From Terriglobales bacterium (GTDB lineage: Bacteria; Acidobacteriota; Terriglobia; Terriglobales; Acidobacteriaceae), in NCBI GenBank assembly GCA_035454605.1, contig DATIGQ010000121.1:1-41261 (forward strand): DNA of 41,261 nucleotides, given 5' to 3'. The notes beneath the pieces were generated by a model, which worked only from the letters and a program-made list of their open reading frames with translations, searched no databases and had not been told where the DNA came from. Of the stretch, positions 1 to 8,050 are shown one piece after another (position 1 is the stretch's first letter; every line of letters starts with the position of its first letter). Both the position numbers and the translations under genes were made by a program.

Positions 1-648
1 GGCGCCGTGGTCGAGCTGCTCGCGCGCCGCCTTGCGCGCTTCCACCGGCCCGTCAATGATCTGGACGCCCTTGGGCACGGTGATCTCCGGGGCATAACCG
101 CGCAGCAAGTAGCCTCCGGTGGAGGAGATGGCGCGCGTAGAGGCGAAGATGCGCGGTCCGGGGATGTATTCCTGGTCCACGGCCTGCTTGATGCCCACGT
201 CGCCGTAGCCCGCGCCTTCGGTTTCCACGTCGCGAATGGTGGCGAAGCCCTGTTCGAGCGCGCGCCGCGCGGAGACTGTGGCCCGCGCCGCCCGAAACGC
301 CAGGCCGTGCTTGAGCAACTGCACGTCATAGCCGCCCTCTTCGGGGATCTCGCCTTGCAGGAAAAGGTGGGTGTGGGTGTCAATCAATCCGGGAAGGACG
401 GTGGCGGAGGAGAGGTCAATGACCGCGGCCCCCGGAGGAGTCTTGACCTGCGCGGCGTCCCCAACCGCCTGGATGCGATCGCCGCGGATGACAATGACCA
501 CGTTCGTGCGCGGCGGTGCTTCGGTGCCGTCGATCAACGTCCCGGCGCGAATCACCACGACCGGCTCCGGCCCGGCCTTGGCCGTTTGCGCCGCCGCGCC
601 CACAGCCAACAGCGCTACCACGACCCAGAAAGAAGCCACTCTGCGCAT
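1..648 (-). CDS. Secreted amidohydrolase, N-terminal part (cut by window edge)
   Basis: This is the first 216 residues of a metal-dependent amidohydrolase; the C-terminus lies before position 1. Residues 1-25 read as a signal peptide (MRRVASF, then a hydrophobic run, then AQTAKA), so the enzyme is probably periplasmic. The small N-terminal beta domain follows, and then the metal-binding motif THTH (His92, His94) after the typical PGLID. The sequence resembles the imidazolonepropionase/prolidase-like branch, whose members cut cyclic amides or Xaa-Pro dipeptides; the substrate cannot be told from this part. An in-frame ATG exists at 663, but position 648 is preferred because a purine-rich AGGGGG lies about 6 nt upstream of it. 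It is divergent from the DsbA-like gene. Confidence 0.85.
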   Translation of the reverse strand, partial: MRRVASFWVVVALLAVGAAAQTAKAGPEPVVVIRAGTLIDGTEAPPRTNVVIVIRGDRIQAVGDAAQVKTPPGAAVIDLSSATVLPGLIDTHTHLFLQGEIPEEGGYDVQLLKHGLAFRAARATVSARRALEQGFATIRDVETEGAGYGDVGIKQAVDQEYIPGPRIFASTRAISSTGGYLLRGYAPEITVPKGVQIIDGPVEARKAAREQLDHGA

Positions 649-767
649 GGAGTTCCCCCTCATTTCATAGGGCGATAGGAATACGCCAGTAGAAGGCGTT
701 TGCCAAGCCGGTAATCAGGGGCCGGTTACCCCGGTGCGGCGTCCGCAAGACGCTCTCGCCGCCCGCA

Positions 768-776
768 TGCGATAAT
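768..776 (+). promoter_or_regulatory. Extended -10 promoter element for the DsbA-like gene
   Basis: TG-C-GATAAT matches an extended -10 box. It would start transcription about 7 nt before the ATG at 790, so the leader would be very short. No convincing -35 is seen. Similar elements precede ccdA and the fmdB-type gene. Confidence 0.35.
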
Positions 777-789
777 AGAGGCTCAAATC

Positions 790-1755
790 ATGCTCAGGCG
801 GATTTCTATGTGGATTGTCAAGCCCGCGGTGGCGCTCGCCCTGCTGGTGTGCGTGGGGTGCTCAGCGCAATCGGCGACCAGCGAAACCAACCGGCGCGTG
901 GAGCGGCAGGTGCGCGCGTACTTCAAGGTTCCGGCCACGGTGAACGTCGCAGTCAAGGAGCGGAAGGCCAGCGACTTTCCCGACTTCGACAAGGTGACGG
1001 TCACGCTGTCGGACGATCAGCGGTCCAGCAGCTACGATTTTCTGCTCTCCAAGGACGAAAAGACGCTGTATCGCTTGACCACAGTCGACGTCAGCAAGGA
1101 TCCCTTTGCCGAGAACGTGAAGAAGATCGACACCAGCGGCCGGCCCATCCGCGGCAACAAGGACGCCAAAGTGGAGGTCGTGGTGTACGACGACTTCCAG
1201 TGCCCGTACTGCGCCCGCATGCACGGCTACCTTTTCCAGGACGTCATGAAGACGCACGGCGACCGCGTCCGCATCCTTTACAAGGATTACCCGCTGCAGA
1301 GCATCCATCCCTGGGCGACGCGCGCTGCGATCGATGCCAATTGCCTGGCGGCGCAGAATCACGACGCCTACTGGGACTTCGCCGACCGCATCCACCTGAA
1401 CCAGAAGGAAGTCACCGGCGAGAATCGCCCGCTGCCGGAGCAGCTCGCCACCCTGGACAAGATTGCAAGGGAATACGGCGCCAAGCACAAGCTGGATAAC
1501 GCCCAACTGGAGGCCTGCATCAAGAAGGCCGATGATTCCGCCATCCGCGCTTCCGTCGCGGAAGGCGATGCCCTGGGCGTGGACTCGACCCCGCAACTGT
1601 ACATAAACGGGGAGCTGGTGGCGGGAGCGGTGCCGCCCAAGGACTTGCGTGCCGTGCTGGATCGTATCCTGTTGGAGAACGGCCAGCAGCCGCCGGCTGC
1701 GGCGGCGCAGAACACGGCTGCGCCCGCGCCCGCGAACAGTGCTCCGAACAATTGA
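790..1755 (+). CDS. DsbA-like thiol-disulfide oxidoreductase, probable lipoprotein
   Basis: A 321-residue envelope thioredoxin-fold protein of the DsbA/Thioredoxin_4 type, expected to make or isomerise disulfides outside the cytoplasm. Residues 1-24 (MLRRIS, a hydrophobic stretch, then CVGC) look like a lipoprotein signal, although the lipobox is imperfect because Cys occupies -3. An N-terminal region of about 100 residues precedes the catalytic domain. The active site is CPYC at 138-141, and the cis-proline loop is STPQ with Pro268. The C-terminal 25 residues are a low-complexity Ala/Pro tail. The ATG at 790 has GAGG 8 nt upstream. It is followed by two further lipoprotein genes that also act in the envelope. 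Confidence 0.88.
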   Translation: MLRRISMWIVKPAVALALLVCVGCSAQSATSETNRRVERQVRAYFKVPATVNVAVKERKASDFPDFDKVTVTLSDDQRSSSYDFLLSKDEKTLYRLTTVDVSKDPFAENVKKIDTSGRPIRGNKDAKVEVVVYDDFQCPYCARMHGYLFQDVMKTHGDRVRILYKDYPLQSIHPWATRAAIDANCLAAQNHDAYWDFADRIHLNQKEVTGENRPLPEQLATLDKIAREYGAKHKLDNAQLEACIKKADDSAIRASVAEGDALGVDSTPQLYINGELVAGAVPPKDLRAVLDRILLENGQQPPAAAAQNTAAPAPANSAPNN

Positions 1756-1834
1756 AACGGACCGCCTATCCCGCCGGCGCCGCGCTTCGGCCGCGCCTGC
1801 AGCGGTTGAGTCCCCTGTGGAGGATGTGACCCTC

Positions 1835-2899
1835 TTGAACCCGAATCGCGCTCGTACCTGGACGTCGTTGACCCTCCTGCTGGCCCTGAGTCTCCTGGCC
1901 GGATGCAAGAAGACGGAAAGCTCCGCCGACACGGCGGCCACCGTAAACGGCCGCAAGATCCTGCGGAGCGAAGTGGACAAGTACTTCGCCAACCAGACCT
2001 CGGGCGCGCCCCAGCCGCCCGCGGGCGAACAGGCTACCAGCCTGCGGCTGAGCATCCTGCGCGACCTTATCGACCAGGAGATCATGATGCAGCGCGCCGA
2101 GAAACTGGGCCTGCTGGCCACCGATGCCGAAGTGGACGGGAAGCTCACCGAGTTCAAGGCGCCCTACACGCAGGAAGAGTTCGACAAGCGACTGAAGGAC
2201 CGCAACCTCACGCTGGACGACCTGAAGCGCGACCTGCGGCGCAACCTCACCATCCAGAAGGTGCTCAACAAGGACATTTCTTCCAAGATCACGATTTCCG
2301 ACAACGACGTTTCCGGCTATTACGAGGAGCACAAGGCGGAGTTCAACCTTATCGAGCCGCGCGTCCACCTGGCACAGATCGTGGTGACCACTGTGCCCAA
2401 CCCACAGGTGCGCAACCAGAAGAACTCCAAGGCGCAAAGCGAGGCCGAAGCGCGCAAGAAGATCCAGGAGATCATGAACCGCCTGGAGAGCGGCGAGGAC
2501 TTTGCCACCCTGGCCATGAACTGGTCCGAGGACCCGCAGACCGCCTCCAACGGCGGCGACCTCGGCTTCGTGCCGGAGTCGGCGCTCAAGCAGGGCGAGG
2601 AGCCCAGCACGCGCGACGCCGTTCTGCGTCTGAAGCCCGGCGAGACCAGCGGCATCATCCCGGTCGTGAATCCGCGCACCCGCGAGCTGTGGGGTTACCG
2701 CATCCTCCGTGTGCTGGCCAAAGAGCCTGCAGGACAGCGCGACCTCAATGATCCCCGCGTGCAGGAGATCATCCGCGGCCAGCTCCGCGAGCGCCGCGAG
2801 CAACTGCTCAAGGCCGCGTATTACGAGGTGGTCCGCAACGAGGCCCGCATCGAAAACAACCTGGCCAAGGAAGTGCTGGGCGGCGCCGAGAAGAAGTAG
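1835..2899 (+). CDS. SurA/PpiC-type peptidyl-prolyl isomerase lipoprotein
   Basis: A parvulin-family foldase of about 354 residues, expected to assist folding of secreted or outer-membrane proteins. The first residues (MNPNRARTWTSL) lead into a hydrophobic run ending in LLAGC, a clean lipobox. A SurA-N-like helical region spans about residues 25-170. The PpiC rotamase domain spans about 174-297, with the family-typical SEDP and NGGDLGF segments, and a helical C-terminus follows. The start is uncertain: TTG 1835 lies 11 nt after GGAGG and gives the cleanest signal peptide, while GTG 1817 and 1826 are in-frame alternatives. It lies 79 bp downstream of the DsbA-like gene in the same direction. 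Confidence 0.88.
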   Translation: MNPNRARTWTSLTLLLALSLLAGCKKTESSADTAATVNGRKILRSEVDKYFANQTSGAPQPPAGEQATSLRLSILRDLIDQEIMMQRAEKLGLLATDAEVDGKLTEFKAPYTQEEFDKRLKDRNLTLDDLKRDLRRNLTIQKVLNKDISSKITISDNDVSGYYEEHKAEFNLIEPRVHLAQIVVTTVPNPQVRNQKNSKAQSEAEARKKIQEIMNRLESGEDFATLAMNWSEDPQTASNGGDLGFVPESALKQGEEPSTRDAVLRLKPGETSGIIPVVNPRTRELWGYRILRVLAKEPAGQRDLNDPRVQEIIRGQLRERREQLLKAAYYEVVRNEARIENNLAKEVLGGAEKK

Positions 2900-2992
2900 C
2901 GCGTGACGAGGATGTTCCGGACGGCCCACCCCGGTTCCGAGCGGCCAAAGGCCTGACACCTGCCATCCGACCTGCTACCCTGTAACGCTCGC

Positions 2993-4090
2993 ATGAACCG
3001 GCTTTCCGCTCTCTCGGCCGTGGCGCTGCTGCTGCTGCTTGCCGCTTGCGCCGTGCCGGGAGCGCCCCAGCCGCCCTCGCTGGGGATTCCACGTTCTGTC
3101 CAGGACCTCGAGGCCCGGCGCAAGGGCGACCGCGTGATGCTGGCCTGGACGCCGCCGGCGGAAACCACGGATGCCACCCGGATCACTCAGCCGGGCGTGG
3201 CTCGCGTGTGCCGGCTCGCGGACGCCAGAGCCACTACCTGCGCCGAGGTTGCAGGCGAAGTGACCGCCGATCACTGGGCGGCGGGGGCGGGCAGGGCCGA
3301 GTTCACCGACCGCATCCCTGCCGAGACGCAGCGTGCCACGCCGACCGGCTTTCGCTACTATGCGGTTGAGACCCTGAACGCGCGCGGCCAGAGCGCCGGA
3401 CTTTCCAACCGCGCGCGCGTCCCTTTGGCGCCCACGCTCGAGCCCCCGGGCGACCTGCGGGCTACGGTCGGCGCCGAGGGCATCACGCTCACCTGGACGG
3501 GACATTTGCACCAGCACGAGGAACCCGAAATGCGACACCGCTATCGCCTTTACCGTCGCAGCCCGGGCGGAGCGGACGCCGTCATCGCGGAGTTCCTGCT
3601 GACGGCGACGCCGGAAGCGCGCATCGTAGATCGCAGCTTCGATTGGGAGAAAACCTACCAGTATCACCTGGCCGTGGTGACCGTCCTGCCGCGTGAGGGG
3701 GAGACGGCAGTGGAGGTAGAAGGCGAGGACTCGGCGACGGTCGAAGTCGTGGCTCATGATATTTTCCCGCCCGCGGCGCCCACGGGCCTGCAGGCGGTAG
3801 CTTCGGCCAGCGGCGAGCAGAGATTCGTGGACCTCACCTGGGCGGCAAACACCGAGACCGACCTGGCGGGCTATCATCTGTATCGAAGTGACCCGACGCC
3901 GGCTGGCACAGGCGCTGCCGGGGAGTTCCTGCCGCCACGGCGGATCACGACCGAGCTGGTGAAGGCACCCGCCTTCCGCGACGACCAGGTGGAAGCCGGC
4001 AAGACGTACCGTTACTCGGTCACCGCCGTGGACTTGCGCGGCAACGAAAGTCCGAAGTCAGAGGAAACCGAAGAGGCGGCGCCCGAATAG
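2993..4090 (+). CDS. Fibronectin type III domain lipoprotein
   Basis: A 365-residue surface or periplasmic protein. The N-terminus (MNRLSALSAV, poly-Leu, AAC) is a lipoprotein signal with its cysteine near residue 19. Three fibronectin-III-like beta domains can be recognised by their repeated starts and tryptophan strands: about 28-140 (VMLAWTPP), 150-258 (ITLTWTG) and 262-362 (VDLTWAANTETDLAGYHLYR). No catalytic motif is visible, so a binding or scaffolding role is inferred. It sits 93 bp after the PpiC-type lipoprotein and 11 bp before the FAH-family gene. No clear ribosome-binding site precedes the ATG. Confidence 0.82.
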   Translation: MNRLSALSAVALLLLLAACAVPGAPQPPSLGIPRSVQDLEARRKGDRVMLAWTPPAETTDATRITQPGVARVCRLADARATTCAEVAGEVTADHWAAGAGRAEFTDRIPAETQRATPTGFRYYAVETLNARGQSAGLSNRARVPLAPTLEPPGDLRATVGAEGITLTWTGHLHQHEEPEMRHRYRLYRRSPGGADAVIAEFLLTATPEARIVDRSFDWEKTYQYHLAVVTVLPREGETAVEVEGEDSATVEVVAHDIFPPAAPTGLQAVASASGEQRFVDLTWAANTETDLAGYHLYRSDPTPAGTGAAGEFLPPRRITTELVKAPAFRDDQVEAGKTYRYSVTAVDLRGNESPKSEETEEAAPE

Positions 4091-4101
4091 CGCTGCGAGC
4101 C

Positions 4102-4893
4102 ATGAGATTCTGCCGCTTTCAATCCGCCGACGGTCCGGCCTACGGCCGGGTGGAGGCCGTGGCGGGACGTGACTGCATCACGGCCGTTATTCCGTCGCCC
4201 TTCGCGCCCGCGGAAGGGATCCAGGAGCAGCCGCTGCCCCGACCGCTGCCGTTGGAGTACGCGCAACTGCTGGCTCCGGTCGAGCCCTCGAAGATCGTAT
4301 GCGTGGGCCGCAACTACCGCGAGCACGCCAAAGAACTCGACCATGAGATTCCGACCGAGCCCATGTTCTTCCTCAAGCCGCCCTCCTCTCTGCTGGCTCC
4401 TGGGGGCGTGATCCGCCGTCCGCGTGAATCGCAACGCGTGGACCACGAAGGCGAGCTGGCGGTGGTGATGGGCAGGGTTTGCTCGCGGCTGGCGGAAAGC
4501 GAGGATGTTCGGGGATTCATCCTCGGCTACACTTGCCTGAACGACGTGACGGCCCGCGACCTGCAGCCCAAGTCCGGGCCCTGGACGCGCGCCAAGGGTT
4601 TCGACACCTTCTGTCCCGTGGGCCCGCTGGTGAGCGATGGGCTGGATCCCTGGGCCGGGGTCGCGGTCGAAACCCGAGTGAACGGCCAGGTGCGCCAGCA
4701 GGGAAACACACGTGATTTCCTGTTTCCCCTCGATGCTATAATCCGGGCCATCTCCCGTGTCATGACCTTGCTTCCCGGTGACCTCGTGGCCACCGGCACG
4801 CCTGCGGGCGTGGGTCCAATGCAGTCCGGGGATGTAGTGGAAGTGAGCGTGGAGGGCGTGGGAATCCTGCGCAACACGGTAGTGGACGAGTGA
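4102..4893 (+). CDS. Fumarylacetoacetate hydrolase (FAH) family protein
   Basis: A 263-residue cytoplasmic enzyme of the FAH fold, the family that hydrolyses or decarboxylates beta-diketone-type acids (acylpyruvases, homoprotocatechuate isomerase/decarboxylase). The signature VGRNYREHAKE opens the catalytic domain near residue 72. The metal ligands are visible as DHEGE (Glu116, Glu118) and NDVTARD (Asp148), and ATGTPAGVG near the C-terminus is typical. The exact substrate cannot be assigned. It starts 11 bp after the fibronectin-III gene and is followed 18 bp later by the transaldolase-family gene, so co-transcription is likely. A consensus extended -10 box occurs inside this gene. Confidence 0.88.
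   Translation: MRFCRFQSADGPAYGRVEAVAGRDCITAVIPSPFAPAEGIQEQPLPRPLPLEYAQLLAPVEPSKIVCVGRNYREHAKELDHEIPTEPMFFLKPPSSLLAPGGVIRRPRESQRVDHEGELAVVMGRVCSRLAESEDVRGFILGYTCLNDVTARDLQPKSGPWTRAKGFDTFCPVGPLVSDGLDPWAGVAVETRVNGQVRQQGNTRDFLFPLDAIIRAISRVMTLLPGDLVATGTPAGVGPMQSGDVVEVSVEGVGILRNTVVDE
4734..4742 (+). promoter_or_regulatory. Consensus extended -10 box inside the FAH-family gene
   Basis: TG-C-TATAAT is a full match to an extended -10 element, about 170 bp upstream of the transaldolase-family gene. It could give that gene its own transcript. No good -35 is seen, and the match may be chance within coding sequence. Confidence 0.25.
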
Positions 4894-4911
4894 AGGCATG
4901 GGCAGCCAACC

Positions 4912-5556
4912 ATGAAATTCTTCATTGACACCGCGAATCTGAACGAGATCCGCGAGGCGGCCGCCCTCGGCATCCTCGACGGCGTCACCACCAACCCGTC
5001 TCTCGTCGCCAAGGAAGGCAAGCCCTTCAAGGAAACCATCCTGGAGATCTGCAACGTCGTGGATGGCCCGGTGAACGTCGAGGTGGTAGCCACCGATGCC
5101 GGGGGCATGTGCAAGGAAGCGCACGACTACGTCACCTGGCACAAGAACGTGGTGGTCAAGCTGCCTACCACGCGCGAGGGACTGAAGGCGTGCAAGTGCC
5201 TTTCCCAGGAAGGCATCCGCACGAACCTGACGCTGTGCTTTTCGCCCAACCAGGCGCTGCTGGTGGCCAAGGCCGGCGCCACCTACGTGAGTCCTTTCGT
5301 CGGCCGGCTGGATGACATCAGCCACATCGGCATGGATGTGGTCCGCACCACGGTGCAGATCTACAAGAACTACGGCTACCCCACGCAGGTGCTGGCGGCT
5401 TCGCTGCGCCATCCGCTGCACGTGGTCGAGGCAGCGCTGGCCGGCGCGCACGTGGCCACCATGCCCTTCAAGGTGCTCGACCTGATGTTCAAGCATCCCC
5501 TGACCGACCGCGGCCTGGAGCAGTTCCTTAAGGATTGGGAGAAAGCGAAGAAATAG
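4912..5556 (+). CDS. fsa: Fructose-6-phosphate aldolase / small transaldolase
   Basis: A 214-residue TIM-barrel aldolase of the small transaldolase subfamily (TalC/Fsa), the usual length for this group. The opening [13 protein letters not shown] and the TTNPSL segment are diagnostic, and the Schiff-base lysine is Lys83 in VVVKLP. Family members either cleave fructose 6-phosphate to dihydroxyacetone and glyceraldehyde 3-phosphate or act as true transaldolases in the pentose phosphate pathway; the sequence alone does not decide between them. It follows the FAH-family gene by 18 bp. A dispersed repeat begins at its stop codon. Confidence 0.93.
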   Translation: MKFFIDTANLNEIREAAALGILDGVTTNPSLVAKEGKPFKETILEICNVVDGPVNVEVVATDAGGMCKEAHDYVTWHKNVVVKLPTTREGLKACKCLSQEGIRTNLTLCFSPNQALLVAKAGATYVSPFVGRLDDISHIGMDVVRTTVQIYKNYGYPTQVLAASLRHPLHVVEAALAGAHVATMPFKVLDLMFKHPLTDRGLEQFLKDWEKAKK

Positions 5557-5593
5557 TGGCTCGTGGTCAGTGGCCAGTGGTCAGTTTCAAAAT
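5554..5593 (+). repeat. Dispersed GTGGTCAGTGG-type repeat, copy 1
   Basis: A run of TGG/CAGTGG units beginning at the stop codon of the aldolase gene and ending in GTTTCAAAATC. The same order of units, ending GTTTGAAAATC, occurs at 16453-16485, more than 10 kb away. An inverted partial copy lies at 16517-16543. Confidence 0.7.
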
Positions 5594-5629
5594 CCCCAAG
5601 CTCATTTCTTTCGCGACAGCGTAAGGCAC

Positions 5630-6040
5630 ATGAATCGTACTCTCCTCTATGTCACCGCCGCGGCCATAGCCATCGCGGCTTCGGGCGCCGTCACCGCCTG
5701 GCGCCGTCGCCGCAAGACACCCGAGCAAAGGGAACGCGAGCGGCGTGAGCGCCTGGTGGCGACCGGGCGGATCATCGATGGCACCATCCTGGACGCGCAC
5801 GAGGTCCCGTCGGCCGCGGGCGCGCTGCAGTTGCTCGTCTACCGCTATGACGTGCGCGGCGTCTCCTATGAGGCCTCGCAGGACGTCACCCGTCTGCGCC
5901 AGTACCTGGACCTGCATTCGTGCCGCATCGGCGTGCCCGCCGCCGTGAAGTACGACCCGCAAAATCCCGGGGATTCCATCGTCATCGCCGAAGGGTGGTC
6001 AGGGCTGCGGAACCAGCCCTCGAGCCTTACCAGCCGGTAA
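5630..6040 (+). CDS. Small membrane-anchored protein of unknown function (DUF3592-like layout)
   Basis: A 136-residue protein with one N-terminal membrane helix (residues 4-21), then a very basic stretch (WRRRRK and an Arg/Glu-rich run), then a soluble beta-rich domain. The domain contains YRYDVRGVSYEAS and VKYDPQNPGDSIV. This layout, in which a value is read from a protein as ATG-RIIDGTI plus PxNPxxS, is reminiscent of DUF3592 proteins, but the match is weak. The ATG at 5630 is chosen because TAAGG precedes it and longer in-frame starts fall within the dispersed repeat. No function can be assigned. Confidence 0.6.
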   Translation: MNRTLLYVTAAAIAIAASGAVTAWRRRRKTPEQRERERRERLVATGRIIDGTILDAHEVPSAAGALQLLVYRYDVRGVSYEASQDVTRLRQYLDLHSCRIGVPAAVKYDPQNPGDSIVIAEGWSGLRNQPSSLTSR

Positions 6041-6105
6041 CCCTAAGGCCGGACGAGCATCTAAACAGTGTGCTCCCTGCGGTGCCCGAGGCCGCGCGGG
6101 CCGCT

Positions 6106-6114
6106 TGGTAGAAT
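6106..6114 (+). promoter_or_regulatory. Extended -10 promoter element for the ccdA operon
   Basis: TTGG-TAGAAT, an extended -10 match, ends 8 nt before the ATG of ccdA. Transcription would start at or just before the start codon, giving a nearly leaderless mRNA. The same ten bases (TTGGTAGAAT) precede the fmdB-type gene at 30528-30537. Confidence 0.4.
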
Positions 6115-6122
6115 AGTCAAGG

Positions 6123-6860
6123 ATGTCCAGTCTTCCGCTTCCCATCGCGGCGTTCGTGGCAGGGCTGGTGTCGTTCCTTTCCCCCTGCGTGCTGCCGCTC
6201 GTTCCCGGCTATGTTTCCTTGATCTCCGGGGTGGGTGTGGAAGAACTGAAAGTCCGTGAGCGCGGCGTGCTGGCCTCCGTGATGCGCAACTCGCTCATGT
6301 TCGTACTGGGTTTCTCGGTGGTCTTTGTCTCCCTGGGCGCGCTCGCTACCACCATGGGCCAGCTCCTGAACCAGTACAAGAACCAGCTCGCTATCATCGC
6401 CGGCGCCATCATCGTTCTGTTCGGCCTGCACCTGACGGGAATACTCAGGATCAAGGCTCTCTATGCCGACAAGCGCCTGCATTCGGTAAAGGCCAACCCC
6501 ACCATGATCGGGGCCTTCATCATCGGCTTTGCGTTCGCCTTCGGGTGGACGCCCTGCGTGGGACCGATTCTCAGCGCCGTCCTTACTCTCGCCGCGTCGC
6601 AGGAGAGCGTGATGCGGGGGATAGCCCTGCTCGCCGTATACTCGGCCGGCCTGGCCGTACCCTTCCTGCTGACCGCGTTCGGCATCGACTACTTCCTGGA
6701 ATTTTATTCTCGCTTCCGCCGCTACCTGAACGTGCTGGAAGTTTCGACGGGAGTGCTGCTGATATTCTTTGGCGTGCTGATCGGGCTGAACAAGTTCACG
6801 CTGATCAACAGCTGGCTGAGCGAGATTCCGATATTCAAGCGGGTCATCGAGATCATATGA
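6123..6860 (+). CDS. ccdA: CcdA-type transmembrane thiol-electron carrier
   Basis: A 245-residue inner-membrane protein with six predicted helices. It is the DsbD-beta/CcdA family that passes electrons from cytoplasmic thioredoxin to envelope thiol proteins. Both conserved cysteine sites are present: SPCVLPLVPGY (Cys22) in helix 1 and GWTPCVGP (Cys145) in helix 4. Its stop codon overlaps the start of the TlpA-like gene by 4 bp (ATGA), so the two are translationally coupled. A free DsbD-alpha domain follows, so the three genes together appear to replace a single-chain DsbD. Its role could be cytochrome c maturation, general disulfide reduction, or both. Confidence 0.93.
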   Translation: MSSLPLPIAAFVAGLVSFLSPCVLPLVPGYVSLISGVGVEELKVRERGVLASVMRNSLMFVLGFSVVFVSLGALATTMGQLLNQYKNQLAIIAGAIIVLFGLHLTGILRIKALYADKRLHSVKANPTMIGAFIIGFAFAFGWTPCVGPILSAVLTLAASQESVMRGIALLAVYSAGLAVPFLLTAFGIDYFLEFYSRFRRYLNVLEVSTGVLLIFFGVLIGLNKFTLINSWLSEIPIFKRVIEII

Positions 6861-7450
6861 AGCGAAACGCAATCGTGCTTTCCGTGGTGACCGTAGCCGT
6901 GGCTCTGATGCTGTACGCCGGCAGCCGCATGGCGGCCCCGCACGGCGCTCCTACGGTGGCCGGCAAGCTGCGCGGCAATCCACAAGGCTCGCTGGCGCCG
7001 GACTTTACGCTGCAATCGGTGGACGGTCGCACCGTGCGCCTGGCCGATCTGCGCGGCAAGGCGGTAGTGCTGAACTTCTGGGCCACGTGGTGCGGGCCTT
7101 GCAAGGTCGAGATGCCGTGGCTGGCTGAACTGCAGAAACAATACGGGCCGCAGGGGCTGGAAGTGATCGGCATCTCCATGGACGACGAGCGCGAGAAAGT
7201 GCTGCCGTTCGTCAAGGAGGTGGGCGCCGACTACACCATTCTCCATGGCACCGAAGAAGTGGGCGAAGCGTACGGCGGCGTGCAGTTCCTGCCCGCCACC
7301 TTCTACGTGGACCGGGAGGGCAAGATCGTGGACCGCGTGTTCGGCCTGGTGAGCCACAGCGAGATCGAAGGCAACATCAAGAAGTCACTCGGCACCGTGG
7401 CCGCGGCCGAACCGGCTCACGAGCACGAAGAGAAACATGAGGGACATTGA
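6857..7450 (+). CDS. TlpA/ResA-like thioredoxin, membrane-anchored
   Basis: A 197-residue redoxin with one N-terminal membrane helix or signal anchor (residues 4-22) and a periplasmic thioredoxin domain. The WCGPC active site is Cys79/Cys82 within NFWATWCGPCKVEMPW, and the cis-proline is in QFLPATF. Proteins of this type receive electrons from CcdA and reduce disulfides, for example on apocytochrome c or other envelope targets. The tail is rich in His and Glu (AHEHEEKHEGH) and could bind metal. The start is fixed by a 4-bp ATGA overlap with ccdA. The next gene is a DsbD-alpha domain. Confidence 0.92.
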   Translation: MKRNAIVLSVVTVAVALMLYAGSRMAAPHGAPTVAGKLRGNPQGSLAPDFTLQSVDGRTVRLADLRGKAVVLNFWATWCGPCKVEMPWLAELQKQYGPQGLEVIGISMDDEREKVLPFVKEVGADYTILHGTEEVGEAYGGVQFLPATFYVDREGKIVDRVFGLVSHSEIEGNIKKSLGTVAAAEPAHEHEEKHEGH

Positions 7451-7467
7451 TGAGCGCCTTGTTTCAA

Positions 7468-7555
7468 TCATTCCGAGCAAGGCAAGGAATCTCGATCTCG
7501 GCAACGCGGATAGGTGCAGGGATGATTCGCTTCGCTCCGCATGACGATCGGGAAG
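7468..7555 (+). repeat. REP/MITE-like interspersed element between tlpA and the DsbD-alpha gene
   Basis: An 88-bp segment whose left end (TCATTCCGAGCAAGGC) and right end (GCTTCGCTCCGCATGA) are imperfect inverted repeats, matching at 12 of 16 positions. The left end continues into AAGGAATCTCG, a motif that I know from many high-GC genomes as a dispersed intergenic repeat. It lies directly before the signal peptide of the next gene and remains open in that gene's frame. Confidence 0.55.
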
Positions 7556-7557
7556 CC

Positions 7558-8049
7558 GTGGTGGCGAAACTAGCTCGCGGTCTTCTGTTCATGGCGCTGC
7601 TCACGCTGCCCTTGGCCGCGCAATGGAATCCTCCCTCTGCGCCCACCGTCCACGTCACTCCGGTAGCGCCGGTCACCGTGGCTGCGGGGAAGTCCGCGCA
7701 GGTGCCCATCCGCTTCACGTTGACCAAGGGCTTCCACGTCAACTCCAACCTGCCGCGCTCGGAGTTGCTGATCCCCACCGTGCTGACGCTCAAGCCGCCG
7801 GCGCCCGAGGTGAGCTTCGAAATCACCTATCCCAAGGGAGAAGACCTGAGTTTTGAATTCGCGCCCAAGGAAAAGCTGAATGTGTACACGGGCGAATTCG
7901 TCCTCAACATTCACGTGAAGGCGGCGCGCACTGCCGCGACGGGCACGCACAGGGTCGCGGGTGACCTGCGCTACCAGGCGTGCAATGACCGGGCCTGCTT
8001 CCCGCCGAAGAAAGTTCCCGTGGCCTTTGACTTGATCGTGAAGAAGTAG
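7558..8049 (+). CDS. Stand-alone DsbD alpha domain (periplasmic thiol reductase)
   Basis: About 163 residues. A signal peptide (MVAKLARGLLFMALLTLPLAA) is followed by an immunoglobulin-like domain matching the N-terminal DsbD-alpha domain. The cysteine pair is in YQACNDRACFPPK (Cys142, Cys147), with one residue fewer between the cysteines than in E. coli DsbD. The CcdA-like beta part and the thioredoxin part are encoded separately just upstream. The start is unsettled. The frame stays open back to ATG 7450, which overlaps the tlpA stop, but that route translates the interspersed repeat. GTG 7558 or 7561, or ATG 7522, gives a normal signal peptide. Confidence 0.8.
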   Translation: MVAKLARGLLFMALLTLPLAAQWNPPSAPTVHVTPVAPVTVAAGKSAQVPIRFTLTKGFHVNSNLPRSELLIPTVLTLKPPAPEVSFEITYPKGEDLSFEFAPKEKLNVYTGEFVLNIHVKAARTAATGTHRVAGDLRYQACNDRACFPPKKVPVAFDLIVKK

Positions 8050-8050
8050 C

